The position numbers and the translations under genes are program-made. A model generated the notes under the pieces. That model saw only the letters and a program-made list of their open reading frames with translations. It ran no database searches and had not been told where the DNA came from. 64,000 bases of DNA from contig RCAB01000039.1 in NCBI GenBank assembly GCA_003640385.1, positions 1 to 64,000 of the forward strand, written 5' to 3'. The number at the start of each line of letters is the position of its first letter. Positions within the stretch are counted from its first letter, which is position 1. This document shows, in pieces, positions 37,936 to 51,423 of this stretch. The stretch comes from Setaria digitata (Eukaryota > Nematoda > Chromadorea > Rhabditida > Setariidae).

Positions 37936-40110
37936 GTGTTATTATTACGTTCCGTGTTCGCGATTACTGCAAGTGTTTTGTTGATTTATTTAAAAGTTTT
38001 CGAGTAGCCATGAGTCAAAACAGTTACTGGTCGTCTTCCATGCATACAGTGATTTGCATTCTGACTACCTGTGGATCATTCTCTCGACAAAGCTGTCAAG
38101 ACTAAGAGCAGATCTCGAGAAAGCAGGTCATTGAGGGGTATTTGGAGAGAGGAAAATAACCACTAAACGAAGACAGACCAGAGAGGAGTACCTGCGAACA
38201 ACTGGTGGTTCTTGTCGGAGTTGCTAAAAATATGATCATTTTGCCGATGGCGCAGAGGAATCGTTTTTCTCTTTGTTGGAGTACTACAGTTTGTATTGTA
38301 ATTTGAGCAGGTGCTAATTACACAGCTACTGTATGCTACACACTAGTCACACTATCACTGATGATTACCAAACTTAGCTAACACTTGTCAAAGGTTGGTA
38401 GTTGCTATCGTTCTTTCGATCCGTTATCCCTCCATGTGATAGAAATGAGAAGAGACTGATATTTCCCCCCTCATACGCTAGGTCAGTCGGTTCAGTTGGC
38501 ACTAGAAATTACTATATCTGTCTGATCTCTCACTGATAAGACTCACATCGTACTCTCACCAAACTATTTGAAGACGAATAATTTGTGTGCGTCCAGTCGT
38601 TTCGTTCAAATTTGAAAGATTCATAATAAATCATCTGATAAATGATATTCGTAGAAATGCTATCATTAGCACAATCGTCACTTGGATGATTCATAAAACT
38701 CACTTCCCAGTTAGACTAAGCAATATGTTGGGGTAGTACATATGGCATCTGCGTGAGATATCCAACTGTTCTTTCATTCAAATTTGAAAAATTAATTTTG
38801 TTTTAATTTTAAAAGAAGATTAATTTATTTTTTATGAGTAATCATCGATTTATGTGTGTAGTATTAATCTCGGTACAGCAATCTTTTGTGTAGAAGTATT
38901 CGGAACTGAATACTGGCAATAACTTGCTGTAGGAGAGAATTGACTTTAAAAGTTTTACATTGAATTTCGAAGTACAACAATATTTGTCAAGCTTCATGAT
39001 TTTTGGTAAATTTAATGGGGCTTTTGAAAGAGTTCATGGAACTGCTACAGTTCTGATTGGAAAATAAAATTAATTTTCAAAACAGAATAAAAAGTAAATT
39101 TTACTCTTCGATATTACAGTTCACAGGGATATGAGGCATCCAAGCATAACTAACTGAAAGGCAGAAATTATACGAAGCAGATCGGTGCAAAAAATAATCT
39201 CATAAATTTAATGGCTTAATTTTTTCAAGCTTTGTTGTGAGTAGAGACTTCAGCTAAAGTAGCAGTGTTTTTTTCTTCTCTTTTTATGAATCCACAGTTT
39301 CTACATTTGTGTACATTCTCAAAAGTATGCAGTTTATGTGCAAGTAAAATTGTTTTCTGTCTTTTGCCACTATTTATTACTTCGAAAGGTTCAGTTTTGA
39401 ATACTTAACCTGCGAATATCAGCTAGGTATTCATAAAGCCATCAAACACAATTCATATCTCCATTTAGGGTGATAGAAGGAGGCTGGCGACTGCACTGTG
39501 TGTTCATATTTTGTTCATATCAATCCATTGACGGATTTCACGTGAATCACGTGGTTTATTTCACCAAAACACTTTTTTGCATTCTTCATTTTTTTGGAAT
39601 TTTTTAAACAAAATTTGTAACAAATAATTCATTCCCGAAGTTGCTGATATTTTCAATCAGTCAATTATCCAAATTGGGAAATTTCCCAGATGTTCTTATC
39701 TTTTTGTCTACTTTTTCAGTCTTGTTTTTTAGACTGGACTGAAGGAGAACAATGCTTGAAGACAGTTCCCGAAAACTGTATAGGTCTCTCATCTTTTTAA
39801 GACTTTTTTCAATCATATATCACCAATTCCTCCTTGCCATACCGTTCTCATAACTTCTCCTTTTGAACTGTTTTTCTTTTTCTTTTTTTGAATTATAGTG
39901 TAGTTGTGCTAACATATAGGAATTTGTTTATTTGTATTTTAAAATTTTCTTGATTGCTAAAAATTTTTCAACATATATAAATTCATTTCTAGAAACTGTT
40001 GATATCCATCCTATTCAGTTGATATTATTTATTTTCTTCTTGCCATTACGGAATTTTTTTTTTCATCATTAATTGATAATTTGGGTATTTTTCCGATGAT
40101 TTTATAATAT

Positions 40111-40315
40111 ACTAACAAATTTCTAAGTTCAATTACTTCTGTAGAACGTATTTTTCTGTCTTTGTACATTATGGTCATTAAGTAACTTTTTAGTAAAGCA
40201 TGTAAAAGGGCTNACTAACAAATTTCTAAGTTCAATTACTTCTGTAGAACGTATTTTTCTATCTTTGTACATTATGGTCATTAAGTAACTTTTTAGTAAA
40301 GCATGTAAAAGGGCT
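40111..40315. repeat. 102-bp duplication around an N
   Basis: The copies at 40111-40212 and 40214-40315 differ at one base and are joined by a single N at 40213. This is what a scaffolder leaves when two overlapping contig ends are not merged, so one copy is probably artificial. Confidence 0.85.
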
Positions 40316-41046
40316 CGCTGACTCGATGGAAGAGAAACTATTCACAGAGCAATTAATTATCAAAATACTACAATAAGGTCGAGGTTCTCAATCTATTCTT
40401 TAATAAAAAGCTCATTTCTTATTATTACGACGACAATTCCCGAAATATTTGCGTATTTCAAAAAATCAAAGAAGTCCCTTACTCACTATTTGCACAGTCA
40501 ACAATAAAATATCGTTCTAAATAGGTTATAAATTTCATTTAAAGTTCGGTAAAAAATTCATTTATTCGTCAAATGTTTTTAGCACTACTTGTTACACTTA
40601 ATGATAAAATATTTTGAGATATACAGACTTATTTTACCATCCGAAATTGCTTCAAGAAGAAAGTCCTTTTACTGACGGATAAGCTGAGTATGAAAACCAA
40701 CCGACCTCCCTCCTCCCAATGCATGAGGGACGATGTAATAAAGCCAACTTTCTGAGTTTGCTTCAGGATGTCTTCGTTTTGCAGTTATTCTCGAGAAGTT
40801 ACTTTCTCATCGATATCGCTTCTTATTGATGAAAAAGTTAATCAGGAATAAAAGGAAGAATTAAAGTTATTTAATTGAACTTCTTGACTAATTGCAACTT
40901 CTTGCAGTGATATCTTCACTTTCAGCATAACAGATTATCAGATGCCTCATTTAAAATGATCGAACGAGAAAGTGACAAGTTTGTAAACAAAAAATCAATC
41001 GCGCTGTCAATTTTCGACCCATAAAATCGCCTTTCTTGATTTGTAG

Positions 41047-44000
41047 ATGTACAGTTTCTGGAATTCACGAATACGACTTGCGTGTATTTCCGGCTCCTTG
41101 CTATTTCTAACACTTACATTGGATCAATTACGTGTTTACGTGGAAGATTCTGGAAGCGTTCGATATCGAATAGGAAATAGTGCTGAAAGTGCTCATGGTA
41201 ATACTGGAGAAAGTTTCACTGATGATGTGGATTATGTATTGGAAACGATGCAGTACATGTATGATCTTAGACTTGGCAAAGCTGAGATTCGACCGGTTGT
41301 TGAAGAAGTACTTTTTTAAAGCTTGATTTCATTCTTCTAGGATTCAGAAGCACTAATAACTTTGCTGTGGAGTAAAGTTGGAATGAATCCCTCAGTCCCT
41401 TTATCCCTTATATTTTGTATTAAATTTAATCGTTTTTTTTTTTTTCAGTCAAGAAAAGTACGCCAGTACTGGTGGCGATGCCATCTGAAAAAGCCTACGA
41501 CTGTAGTAATAAGCGATTGGTTCCAGAACGATGATTTGTACGTGTACTCAGCAACATATGATCGACGGCGTAATTCACTTTATCCGAATAATCATGTCAT
41601 ACAAGTGAGTAATGACCATCCAGGTGGCGTGATTTGTTCACTTAATTTTTCTCCTACAATATCAACACTATTATCCTTGTTAGATGGAAACTGTTTGATG
41701 AATCGATATCGTTCACTCATACTTTCCAGGTATTAACTATGTCGTTCCGATCCATTCCATCAGAAAATAAAATATTTTGTAACTTGTATGATATGGTCCG
41801 AGAACGATATGCCGTTACTGAGGGAAGAATTCGGGAAATTTGGCAACGAGCCTGGGATCCACGAGATTTCTTTTACATCCCGAATCTAATTAGTTGCCCG
41901 GTGCCGAAGTATTTCGAATATAGCACAAATTTGACAGTTTCACTGAGTAAAATAGCGTGTAAAAGTCAGAAAAATGCTGTGCAAGTGCGAATATCAACAT
42001 CGGGAAAAGAAAAGGGTGGAATTGCTGTATGTGTAAAGGTAATACTTCTCTAGTTTCAGATTCTCATCAAACCATCTAAATTCAGTTTGAGCCATTTTCT
42101 CATCTATCAAGTTGAACTTTATGCGCTTCCTGAAGTTCTTTCGTCAACTGCTTTGGTAGTTTACGTTTTAACTGTTAAATTTCAAATTAGGTCATTATCG
42201 TAAAAGTAATGGCTTGTGAAGGCTTCCATTCACACAACAACGCGTGTAATTTCGTGAAAATAACATCAATTTGAAATTGAGGAATAGTATTTAATTTTTT
42301 AGATTTATAGGGTTTAGACTATCTCGAGGATATTCCAGAACGCCTGGTTGAGTGGTTCGAAATGCAGTTTATCACTGGTGCTGATACAATTACAGTATAT
42401 ACTTACCATGTGCCGCATAAAATGCAACAAGTCCTGAATTACTATAGCAAGCAAGGATCCATCACTGTGGTACCATTTTATAACTTCAAATGTTGCCAAA
42501 GTGAGGTAGTCATGGTCATGCTTAAATCTAAAATTTAATATAACGCATTCGTGCCTTCCAGAAGTTTTAATTCAAGATCAATTCCTTGAAGTTTTATCTA
42601 ACAGACTATTTGCATATATCATGCAGATACCGATTAATCTTCCTGGTGAGTCCCCAAATCAGGCATATATCAGAAGTCGTTTCATTTGGCGAAATAGACA
42701 ACAGAAACGTCGGCACGAGTTAATTCCATATAATGATTGTCTCTACAGGTCTTTTGTTTATCTGAATTTCACTAGTGATTTAGCCGTATCAGTAAGTGTA
42801 AGAGAGGAAATCTGCAGTTTCATTAATTGAACTGAAAGGACTATCACTTAAGGCACATCGATACTCACAAATTTATTCTGATTTTGGATATCGATGAGGT
42901 CATTGTGCCATTAAAACACGACAACTGGAGTGCGATGTTGAATGATATCATCACCACTCTTCATCAGAATCAGAAGAATGAAATCACTTCAATTTCAATT
43001 CGAAATGTATTCAAATTTCCATCCAGCACCAATTCGTCGAATCCACTTGTTCCATCTTATATGTATATGCTGCAGAATAGACAAAAATCAAAAACACTTA
43101 GCAAGCCAGGCGAATACGGAAAAGCTTTTATCAAGTACTTTTAAATCTAATTTTCTGAATCGATAATTGAAATCATAAAATTTTACTGATTTTATCACTT
43201 CCAAGGTAGAAATTACAGAATGTTCTGGCGTTTTATAGAATCTTCATTTCAGATACGTTCTTACTGTTGTCAGTTTTATTTTGACTAATTTCACATCCTT
43301 TCAAATTTGAAGCATGTGATGACCTTTCAGTTTAAAGTTTTAAGAATTATATCCATCAAAAGAAATTTCGTGCTTTGATGCTAATTAAGTGAAATCTGCA
43401 AGAAATGATCAGGCGATAAACTTCATCTGTGCGACGATGATCTGAATCTGAAATTATTTTTTCAGTACAAACACGGTTGCTACTGTATTCAACCATTTTG
43501 CATTACATCGTCATCATGGAGATGTAGCCGGAACATTGCATGCTGAGCCAAGCGTGGCCATTAAATTACACTACAAGACAAAATGTCCCACTGAATCGAG
43601 AAAGGAATGTGAGCAGTTGGAACATATTACTATGGATGATACAACGATGGATCGATTTGCTAAAAAATTAACTAAACAGGTTACCGAAATACTCAGTAAT
43701 TTACATTTTATCTAACAAATTTATTTCGTATTTCTTTCACGATGATTGTCTTTTTAACTAGTCATTCACTTAATGACGATTTGCATTACTAAGGTAAGCT
43801 GAATACATTGTGATGAACGTTGATTCCAGGGTCAGTAGAAAAGCATTTGTTCTTAGTTCTTTCATTTCAACTAATTTATTGAACTGTTTATAAAGGAGCT
43901 GTTTGCCTTATCATTTCAATGTTATGTACACACTTTTAGCATAAAGTTTCACATATGTATTGCGAATTTTTGCACAACCCATTGATAGCTTTTATTTCAA

Positions 44001-44412
44001 ACTCTTCCGATGAATTCACTCCTTGGGTCCTGCTGTGTTAAAGGCTATTATTTACGCTATCATTTCAACTTATCCAGTTGTGAAAGTTCGAAGTTGTAAG
44101 ATTTATTTGGAATATCTCAATAAGTTCACTATTTTAGTGGCAGGTAATTCCTGAAATTCAGAACAATTTATTGTGTACCTATTCATGTATGAAGTAGCAT
44201 TTGCTTCTTTCAAATGCTTAATGAGGTATTCTTAAGCAGGTAGGTGAAAAGTACTGACATGACACGGAGTATTTTAGAGGTACGAACTGAAGTTTTTTTA
44301 TGATTCTGAATCAATCCATCAGGATGTGACAGACGACGAGCACTTTTGGGAGCTGCTGGAGAGAAGGAGAGAAAGAGAGAAACGCTCTATGTCTGCTTGT
44401 ACGTATGATTAA
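41047..44412 (+). CDS. Glycosyltransferase family 92 (DUF23) protein
   Basis: Eight exons: 41047-41307, 41449-41604, 41730-42038, 42311-42505, 42627-42748, 42853-43134, 43466-43679 and 44323-44412, giving 542 residues in one frame. The N-terminus has a hydrophobic signal anchor (ISGSLLFLTLTL), so a type II Golgi protein is expected. The GT92 core has GLDYLEDIPERLVEWFEMQF, then ELIPYNDCLYR and a DxD-type motif in FILILDIDEVIVPL. A histidine-rich FNHFALHRHHG segment follows, then paired cysteines. C. elegans GALT-1 of this family adds galactose to core fucose of N-glycans, and the family is expanded in nematodes. The donor of this protein is not known. The last exon (DVTDDEHFWELLERRRERE) is basic and less certain. 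Confidence 0.88.
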
Positions 44413-45113
44413 CAAACCACTTAGAATTGTGTAGATTGTTTCATAGATTAAAAGTCAGGAGAAGTAACCTCGGACCCACGCTAGTTCGGGTTCGCGTGTT
44501 GGCAATGATTGATGATTCCCTAATTCGCGGTTTCCACTCGAGATGCGTTCGTGTGAGCATAATTCCTTGGATGTCTGAGCCAACTTTTCAGGGATACTTG
44601 GGATGGGTATGGAGCTTGGTTCCCGTGAGCCAGGTGCTCTAGAGTGGTCGGTTGGTCTGGTCTCTTTCTCTTGTGGTTATTGAGGTTTGACATGGTTAGT
44701 GACTTAGTTAGGGTTCGGGGTGGGCTGTGTCTACTCGGTGTTACCGTTGTGTTGGTTTCTTATCTATGAGTTCCGAGACCAAACTGGTATGTATCTGGTT
44801 TGAGCTTGTTTTAAGAGGTTTTTGATGAGGTGTGGGTACGTATGAATACAGTGAAGTAGCTTATCTCGGGTTCTTCAGATTACTGATATAACATGTTCCG
44901 GGAGATTGATTCATTCATAAACATAGCAAAAATTGTTCCGTAAAATTTTTCTTTTTAGCGGTATTCCTAAGTCGTATTTCTATTTCGGGGAACAACTTTC
45001 TTAGTCTAATTCTCGTTCGGGAGCATTTTTTCTTGTCAACATCGCGGTTTTTTCTGAGTTCTAGATATTTATAATTATAATAATAATTTTGTGCAGTATA
45101 ATTCATTTACAAA
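44413..45113. other. Upstream region of the Kelch gene
   Basis: Higher G and C content than the flanks at about 44430-44880, with many short TGG/GGT runs, consistent with a promoter. The open frame at 44427-44642 has no recognisable features. The 200 bases before the ATG at 45114 return to AT-rich sequence. Confidence 0.45.
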
Positions 45114-48100
45114 ATGGAGCGCTGGAGGGCAGAAAGCGAATCGGCGGAAGTGGTAATTGGCACATTAGAAAGCGAAACTCACTTCTGCACTTCTCCATCA
45201 TCCTCTGGTCGAAATATCAATAATAAACAGAGCTGCACTATTTATAATAATGATACTTTTCCATCTAATTTATTACGTGGTCTTAACACCTTTCAAAAGT
45301 TAGTGGCGTTTCTTCCAGTCCCTCCCCATTTCTAATTCATGAATCATAGTATTCTTTTTTTTTTGTGTGCTAGAACTCTGTTTGCTTTTATGCATTTGAA
45401 TTTAGCCAATTAAATGTTTCAACGGGAAACCAGTGAGGTAAATTTAATCCAGGATCAGCAACACAAAAAACTCTTATCTGTCAGGTCTTGTGTATGTGTT
45501 GCAGAGATGGACGTTTCTGTGATGTGACACTGATAGCGTCTTTAANACGTAACTCTTATCTGTCAGGTCTTGTGTATGTGTTGCAGAGATGGACGTTTCT
45601 GTGATGTGACACTGATAGCGTCTTTAAAACCGGAAGATGGTGCGGAAAGTGATGGAAGTCGAGATGTTAAAATTGCAGCTCATCGGGCAGTACTTGCTGC
45701 ATCATCCCCATATTTCAGTGCAATGTTTAGTGGTGCGATGAAGGAATCAAAGCAAGAAAACATATTTTTGAAGGTTACGTATTGGTTCAGAATAAGCCGT
45801 TATTAAGCAGGCTAGTGTGGCGTAAAATCCATATCATTCTTCCGCAAATAGTCAACATTTTTGTTTAATTAATAGACTTACTATTTAGTGGATAAGAACA
45901 ATGAGTGAAACGATTTTATTTGCAATTGTAGGGAATGGATGGGACATCACTGACTGCACTCACGAACTACATGTACTCAGGTCGACTAACAATCAATGAG
46001 CAAAATGTGCAGGGTCTTCTGACCACCGGGTCCTTACTTCAGGTTCACGGTTTTTTGTTTCTTGTAGACTAATTAATTGCAGCTTCGATAAGTTGGTGTG
46101 GTTTTTCTCACATCTTGTCGTTCATTTGTCACTTTTATTTATTTTGAATGATTATCTAACAGTCTTATTCTGTTAGGATTTATAACCTTCATTCTTTTGT
46201 AATAAATATCCTTCATCTTACTTGCATTCGTGAATTTTATATACATGAAAATTGTAAGTATTTTCATTTAAAAATTCAAATCTGATAGCTTTGGTTGTAG
46301 ATGGCATGTGTGCGGGATGCGTGTTCTAGATTTCTCCTTGAACAATTGGATCCATCAAACTGCCTTGGCATAGCGCAGTTTGCTGTCGCACATGGCTGTA
46401 CACAACTTGCACATGCTGCCACCACATTTGTTCAACAGCATTTTAGGTTGATGAACACATTATTGTTGAAAATTTCATTTATTTGCCTTGTTTTCTATAA
46501 AGAGCACAGAACGAAAAAAGCATAAACAAAACAAATGTCTTTTGCAGTAATGTAGTGAAATATGATGAATTTTTGGCCCTCAGTAAAGATCAGGTGATCG
46601 AAATAATCTCATCAGATCATTTAACAATTGCAGGCGAAGATAAGGTTTGCTTAATACATTGTGCATGAAAAAATATGCAAAGCATTATATTTCATTCCAT
46701 ATTCTAGACACTTTTCCCTGGTTAGTTTTCAACAAAGTTAACTATTGTTTGCCTTCATAAATTCTCTAGTTTCAGGTGTATGAGGCAGTTGTACGATGGG
46801 TAATGCATGATCTTGGAAGTCGCAGAGATGTATTTTCTGACCTTTTAGCACACGTTCGCTTACCTTTACTACCTCGTGACTATTTAACTGATAAAGTGAC
46901 TATTCAAGGATGTTTGGACTATTATTTTAATCTAGTATATTCTGATGCTTGGCATAGACGGTTTAGCTTAAAAATTAAGTTGCAGCGATTACTTTTTGTT
47001 ATCATAGTAAGCAGTAATTGTTACATTAAAAGTTATAGAGATTTATGTTTTATTTTACCCTTCATGTTCCTCTGTTTCCTTAGTAAGTTTTCAAAGGTTG
47101 ATCCAGACAGTCTAGTTCGTCAGAGTCCAAAATGCAAGGATTATCTTTTGGAAGCTTATCGATATCATTTAAAAGATGAACATGTGGAAGAAAATGAACG
47201 TAGCCGACCCCGTCAGCCGATTCCGTTATCTAAGGTAGTTTTAAAAATAATGTGTAGAGTTTTAGTTAAGTGTAATAGACGTGTCAAAGAAATGTACAAA
47301 AAAGTAATAAGCAATCGTTTTAGCTTATAATGCTCATTGGTGGGCAAGCACCGAAAGCTATTGCCAATGTTGATGCCTTCGATCTGGATGCCTTACGATG
47401 GCTGCCGCGTAAGTTCAGAAATTAGGCAAATTCAGTGGAAGTAGGAAATTTAAAAGGTGATAATTCTGATCAAAGTTGAATATTGCAGTAAGTGCTTTGC
47501 CACAGCGTCGCTGTCGTTGTGGAGTGGGAGAGTTAAAAGATTTCATTTATGCTGTTGGTGGATTTAACGGATCATTACGTGTAAAGTCAGTAGATGCCTA
47601 CGATTTCCATACTGACAAATGGTTTGCTGCACCACCAATGGATGCAAGGTACTTTTATATTAAAATGCTTTATTTTAACATATGCTTTCGCAGTCGGTGT
47701 TCGACTTGTTCATGTTCATAAGTTCAGTTATGGAGAATTAAAAATAAGAAATGTTGTGATCCATTAACCCCACTAGAAGCACGAACTAACGGTATCCAAA
47801 CCATACAACAGAATATGGTTCTCTGATTGCGTGATCGTTTTACTTAAAGTTTTTTGGTCCACGTACAGCAATACAGCTGTATGAAAATTTCAAACAGTGA
47901 GAGGGAAGATGTAGAAGGAAGAAAGAGTTGTTCTTTGCCGATCGATTATCAGAAAATCTGTTATTATTAGGAATTAATACCATCTTTCAGTATTTGTGCA
48001 ATTTCTAGGTATGTAATCTTTTTCTCAATAAGTAAATGTATTAAACTTCGTTCCCAAATAATAGGCATTCGCAGGCGTAGTACATTAGGCGTGGCAGTCA

Positions 48101-49187
48101 TCGATCAATTGATGATAGCTGTTGGTGGCTTCGATGGTTCAACCGGATTGAGTTCTGCCGAGGCGTTCGATCCTCGCAGTGGTTTTGTTTTCTTGTTTGT
48201 CATGATCTTTACATTTTTTTGAATTTTTAAATGTCCCTTTTTGCTCTTGAGTGTAAGAGCAACTCAAATAAAAGAAGTGTTGGAGGAATTTCCTCACAGT
48301 GATTTCTTTCAGGCCTGTGGATGCCTCTTCCGTCAATGACCGTACGTCGCTCGTCAGTTGGCGTCACAGCTCTTGATGGTATGGTATATGCTGTAGGAGG
48401 TTATGATGGTAACACGAGAAACTGTTTAAATACAGTTGAAATATATGAACCACGAGCGAACAGATGGCGGTCTGGACCAAGCTTAATATCTAGGCGTTCT
48501 GGTGCTGGTGTTACAGTTGTCGAAGATCGCCTTGTTGCTGTTGGTGGACATGACGGTCCAGTTGTTAGAGAAACGGCTGAGGTCATCTTTGCGCTTTTTT
48601 CTTCTTAAGGATCATTTTTAACTTAAACTCAAGCATTAAATCTAAGCAGCTTAATCTTAGGCCGACACACCTTGTGTTAATAAGGGTTTTCGGGAAAAAA
48701 TCAGCTAAAAAAAAGACATTCTACAGATTCTCAATGGCAACTCCTGGGAACTTCTGCCGGAAATGAATGTGTGTCGCCGCAATGCTAGCGCCGTGGCACT
48801 GAATTCAAACTTATTCGCAATCGGAGGTTAGCAAGTTCTTTTATCCTGCTTGATAATCGGTAAGACAGGCTTCTTTTACGGAGGCGTAAAAAATTGGACA
48901 AAGGAAGAAGTAACGAAAAATGAATTCCCCACCAAGGACATTATCCTCAGCATTTGCGTTGCTCAACACAGCTTTCACAATTAGTTTCTATTTCTATCAT
49001 GAAATCTGAACTACGGATTTCGAATTTCAAGTTATGGAATTTAGGCGACGATGGCATATCAAATTTAAGTTCGATTGAAGTTTTAACTGTTTCATCGTTG
49101 GAGCAACAGTCTTGGACTCATCTAAGCGTACCGACAAATCAGCCAAGGTCGTACGCTGGCGTAGCGCTTCTACCGAAAATCTCGTGA
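45114..49187 (+). CDS. KLHL3: KLHL2/KLHL3-type BTB-Kelch protein (Cul3 adaptor)
   Basis: Thirteen exons: 45114-45298, 45587-45773, 45932-46042, 46301-46446, 46548-46644, 46776-46895, 47097-47234, 47324-47408, 47489-47648, 48075-48178, 48313-48581, 48727-48826 and 49045-49187, giving 614 residues. The BTB domain starts at GRFCDVTLIA and continues HRAVLAASSPYFSAMF; BACK has VYEAVVRWVMHD and LPLLPRDYL. Six Kelch blades carry IGGQAPKAI, VGGFNGSLRV, VGGFDGSTGL, VGGYDGNTRN, VGGHDGPVV and IGGDDGISN, which is the KLHL2/3 order. Such proteins bring substrates (WNK kinases for KLHL3) to Cullin-3. The N-terminal ~60 residues are poorly conserved. Exon 2 is partly duplicated by an assembly artefact just upstream. 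Confidence 0.93.
45470..45627. repeat. 76-bp duplication around an N inside the Kelch gene
   Basis: The segments 45470-45545 and 45552-45627 are identical, with N and a few bases between. Each includes the 3' splice site and first ~41 bases of exon 2. The left copy is cut off by the N, so only the right copy can be the exon. This is most simply an unmerged contig overlap. Confidence 0.88.
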
Positions 49188-50137
49188 ACAATTTAGCAAT
49201 ACTCGTTTAGTATATATATACTCATGTAGCATTGAGCATGATGCTATTAACCGAATGAAATTTGGAAACAAAAGAGAAGTTTGGTGGTCTGAACAGTTCA
49301 AAAGGATCTTATCCATTAAGTGGCTAGAATTTTGTGACACAATGCAAAAGCTGGATTGGTCTCCTATTTCTGGTTCCTCTAATTTTGAGCTACAAATTTG
49401 AGTTTCGTACCAAAGTACATGGTTGTGATGAAAGCATGAAAATGAGAAAATACTTAGTAGGAAATATAGAGCTCTAAATCTCATCATGAATCCATTCGAT
49501 TGAGGTGCCCTTTTAATTTCGACGCCATAACTGGTGCATTTACTTGTGCTGGTTTCTTTCTTCCTTTCTCCCCGACTGAGTAGGGGGCAAAGAAGCGTTG
49601 CAAAAATTTCCCTACTGCTATATGTCGTATGCGATGATAGAAGAATTAGTTCACAAGTTTACGACTCGTTCTTACACTTTATCATAGGTCGAAGGAAAAT
49701 AATCGGTGGGTACAGTCATAAGAGAGTCGACAAGCATAAGTAATTTCCAGATATACAGTCGATGCAATCAAAAGCAGGTATAAAGGGTTAAGTTATTAAT
49801 AAGACTATACAAACTGGGCAATTATACAGTGCAGATTGGAAACGGTGTCTGAAACCTTGCCCTTGTTAACCTCAACAGAAGACGAGTCCTCAGTGACAAT
49901 AGGACTTTAAAAATTTGAAATAATCTGGAATATTTTTATCCGTTACTCGTATTATCGAAGAAACACACGGTTAGGAATGTGTTAGTTCGAGTACTCCTTT
50001 AAGCAGTGAGTAAGTATCCGCATGCTTTAGATATAGGACAGAGGAAAAACATGCGAAAGGAGAAGATGGGTGGGAAATGGCCGATTAAAATATTTTAGTA
50101 CATCTGGATCACTTATGTTTCCATCCGCAGAGAGACT
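49188..50137. other. Kelch 3' UTR and convergent gap to RNF5
   Basis: No gene is recognised. A minus-strand frame of 105 codons (49170-49487) overlaps the Kelch stop and has no domain or good splice context. The rest should be the 3' UTRs of two convergent genes. Confidence 0.5.
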
Positions 50138-51423
50138 TCATAGAACTAGAAGCCAAATGACAAAAAATATACCAAGATATATAAAAAGATTTGATAAAAA
50201 CTGCTCTTCTTCCGCCTGTCTTGTGCCAGGTACTGCTGAAAACACTGATTTTCAGTTTCCACACTATGCACCACAGCAGAAGTATCTAATAACGAGAAGC
50301 GATCAGTTATGCCGATAAATAACATAGCTTTTAAAAAGACTAACGTGCTTCTGGGCGTCGTTCTCCGAAACCTGTGTTGAAGAACGATGCAAAGAACGAG
50401 ATGGGAAATACTCCGATACCCATCGAAAACTGCACACCACCACCATTCTCGCCGCCCCACTGAAAGCCCGGGAATCCTTGAAACGAGCTCTGGAAAGAAG
50501 TACTGCGAGCAACTGTTATGAAAAAAAAAAATGAAATTTGCTACGCTAGAATTGACAATAAAAGTTCGTCTACGATCGGCAATACATCGCAAATGGTTCT
50601 GCATGTCTTGTATTCATTCTTCTCACATGGTCTGTCAAGAATATTGTATGCTGACATACCTGAGGCATTTCCGTCCGCTGGCCTCTTGGACGCGGTGGAA
50701 CTTTATCTCGCGGATCCGTATCATTACCACCTCTTCCATACAACGGTATTACCTATTTATAGTAAATATATGTTTCAAGGGATGATTTCATTTACAAATG
50801 CTTTGAAAACAACTGCTATACACATTTTTTCCGATCATTGTCATACTGAACCAGAGACTTACCTTATCTCTGCTAATCGCAGATTTACATACAGGACAGA
50901 GTTGCCTATTAGGACGTGTATCAAGCCACTGATGAAGACATGGCCAACAGAATAAATGTCCACACATTGAGACTACTGCATCCTTTGCTACATCCAAGCA
51001 TATATTGCAATCGAATCTGTAGCTTACCCATTCGTCAGAAAAAATTCATAGTATTTTGTAGAATAATAGAATCCATATTCATCCAAAACCTTGCAGCTAT
51101 TAATAGATATGTACATTTAAAATCAAATCAAATGTCATTACGACTTACACTTATTTGTTTTAAAGCATGAGAAGTACATATTGCTACTAACTACTCATTA
51201 ATAGTTATCCCACTGTTCAGCCATAAAAGTAGACAGAAACTGTCTGTGATAAGAAATGATCTGATAAGCTCTCTAAGAAGAATCCCTCCTAACAAACAGA
51301 TTACAATGTAATAAAAGGAATAATGAAACAACACGCTTACCTTGCTGTGTCCTGCTCCTTCTTCACATCTTCTTTCGAAGAAGATGAATGACCTTTATCT
51401 TCCGCTTGTGCTATACCTACCAT
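50138..51423 (-). CDS. rnf-5: RNF5/RNF185 ER-membrane RING ubiquitin ligase
   Basis: Five exons: 51341-51423, 50863-51016, 50660-50752, 50345-50489 and 50138-50235, giving 190 residues against 180-192 in human RNF5/RNF185. The RING-HC finger runs [20 protein letters not shown] then [10 protein letters not shown] and [12 protein letters not shown], with all zinc ligands present. VIPLYGRG follows, then the glycine/phenylalanine-rich [18 protein letters not shown] hydrophobic hairpin. The C-terminal anchor is [17 protein letters not shown]. The protein sits in the ER membrane and takes part in ERAD and, in worms, in muscle attachment. The exon 4 acceptor inside TTCTTTCCAG was chosen because the more upstream AG breaks the frame. 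Confidence 0.94.

Larger units (their letters stand above)
37529..41046. other. Gene-poor 3.5 kb with assembly gap
   Basis: No gene was recognised on either strand. It contains short interspersed copies of AACAATAGAGA (37841-37935) and a single N flanked by two near-identical 102-base copies (40111-40315). The segment at about 38040-38300 is somewhat richer in G and C, without an open frame of note. The right end is the promoter side of the GT92 gene. Confidence 0.5.

Noticed and set aside
49170..49487. 105-codon minus-strand frame over the Kelch stop
   Set aside because: No domain, no splice sites that extend it, and it lies in the 3' UTR of a well-supported gene.
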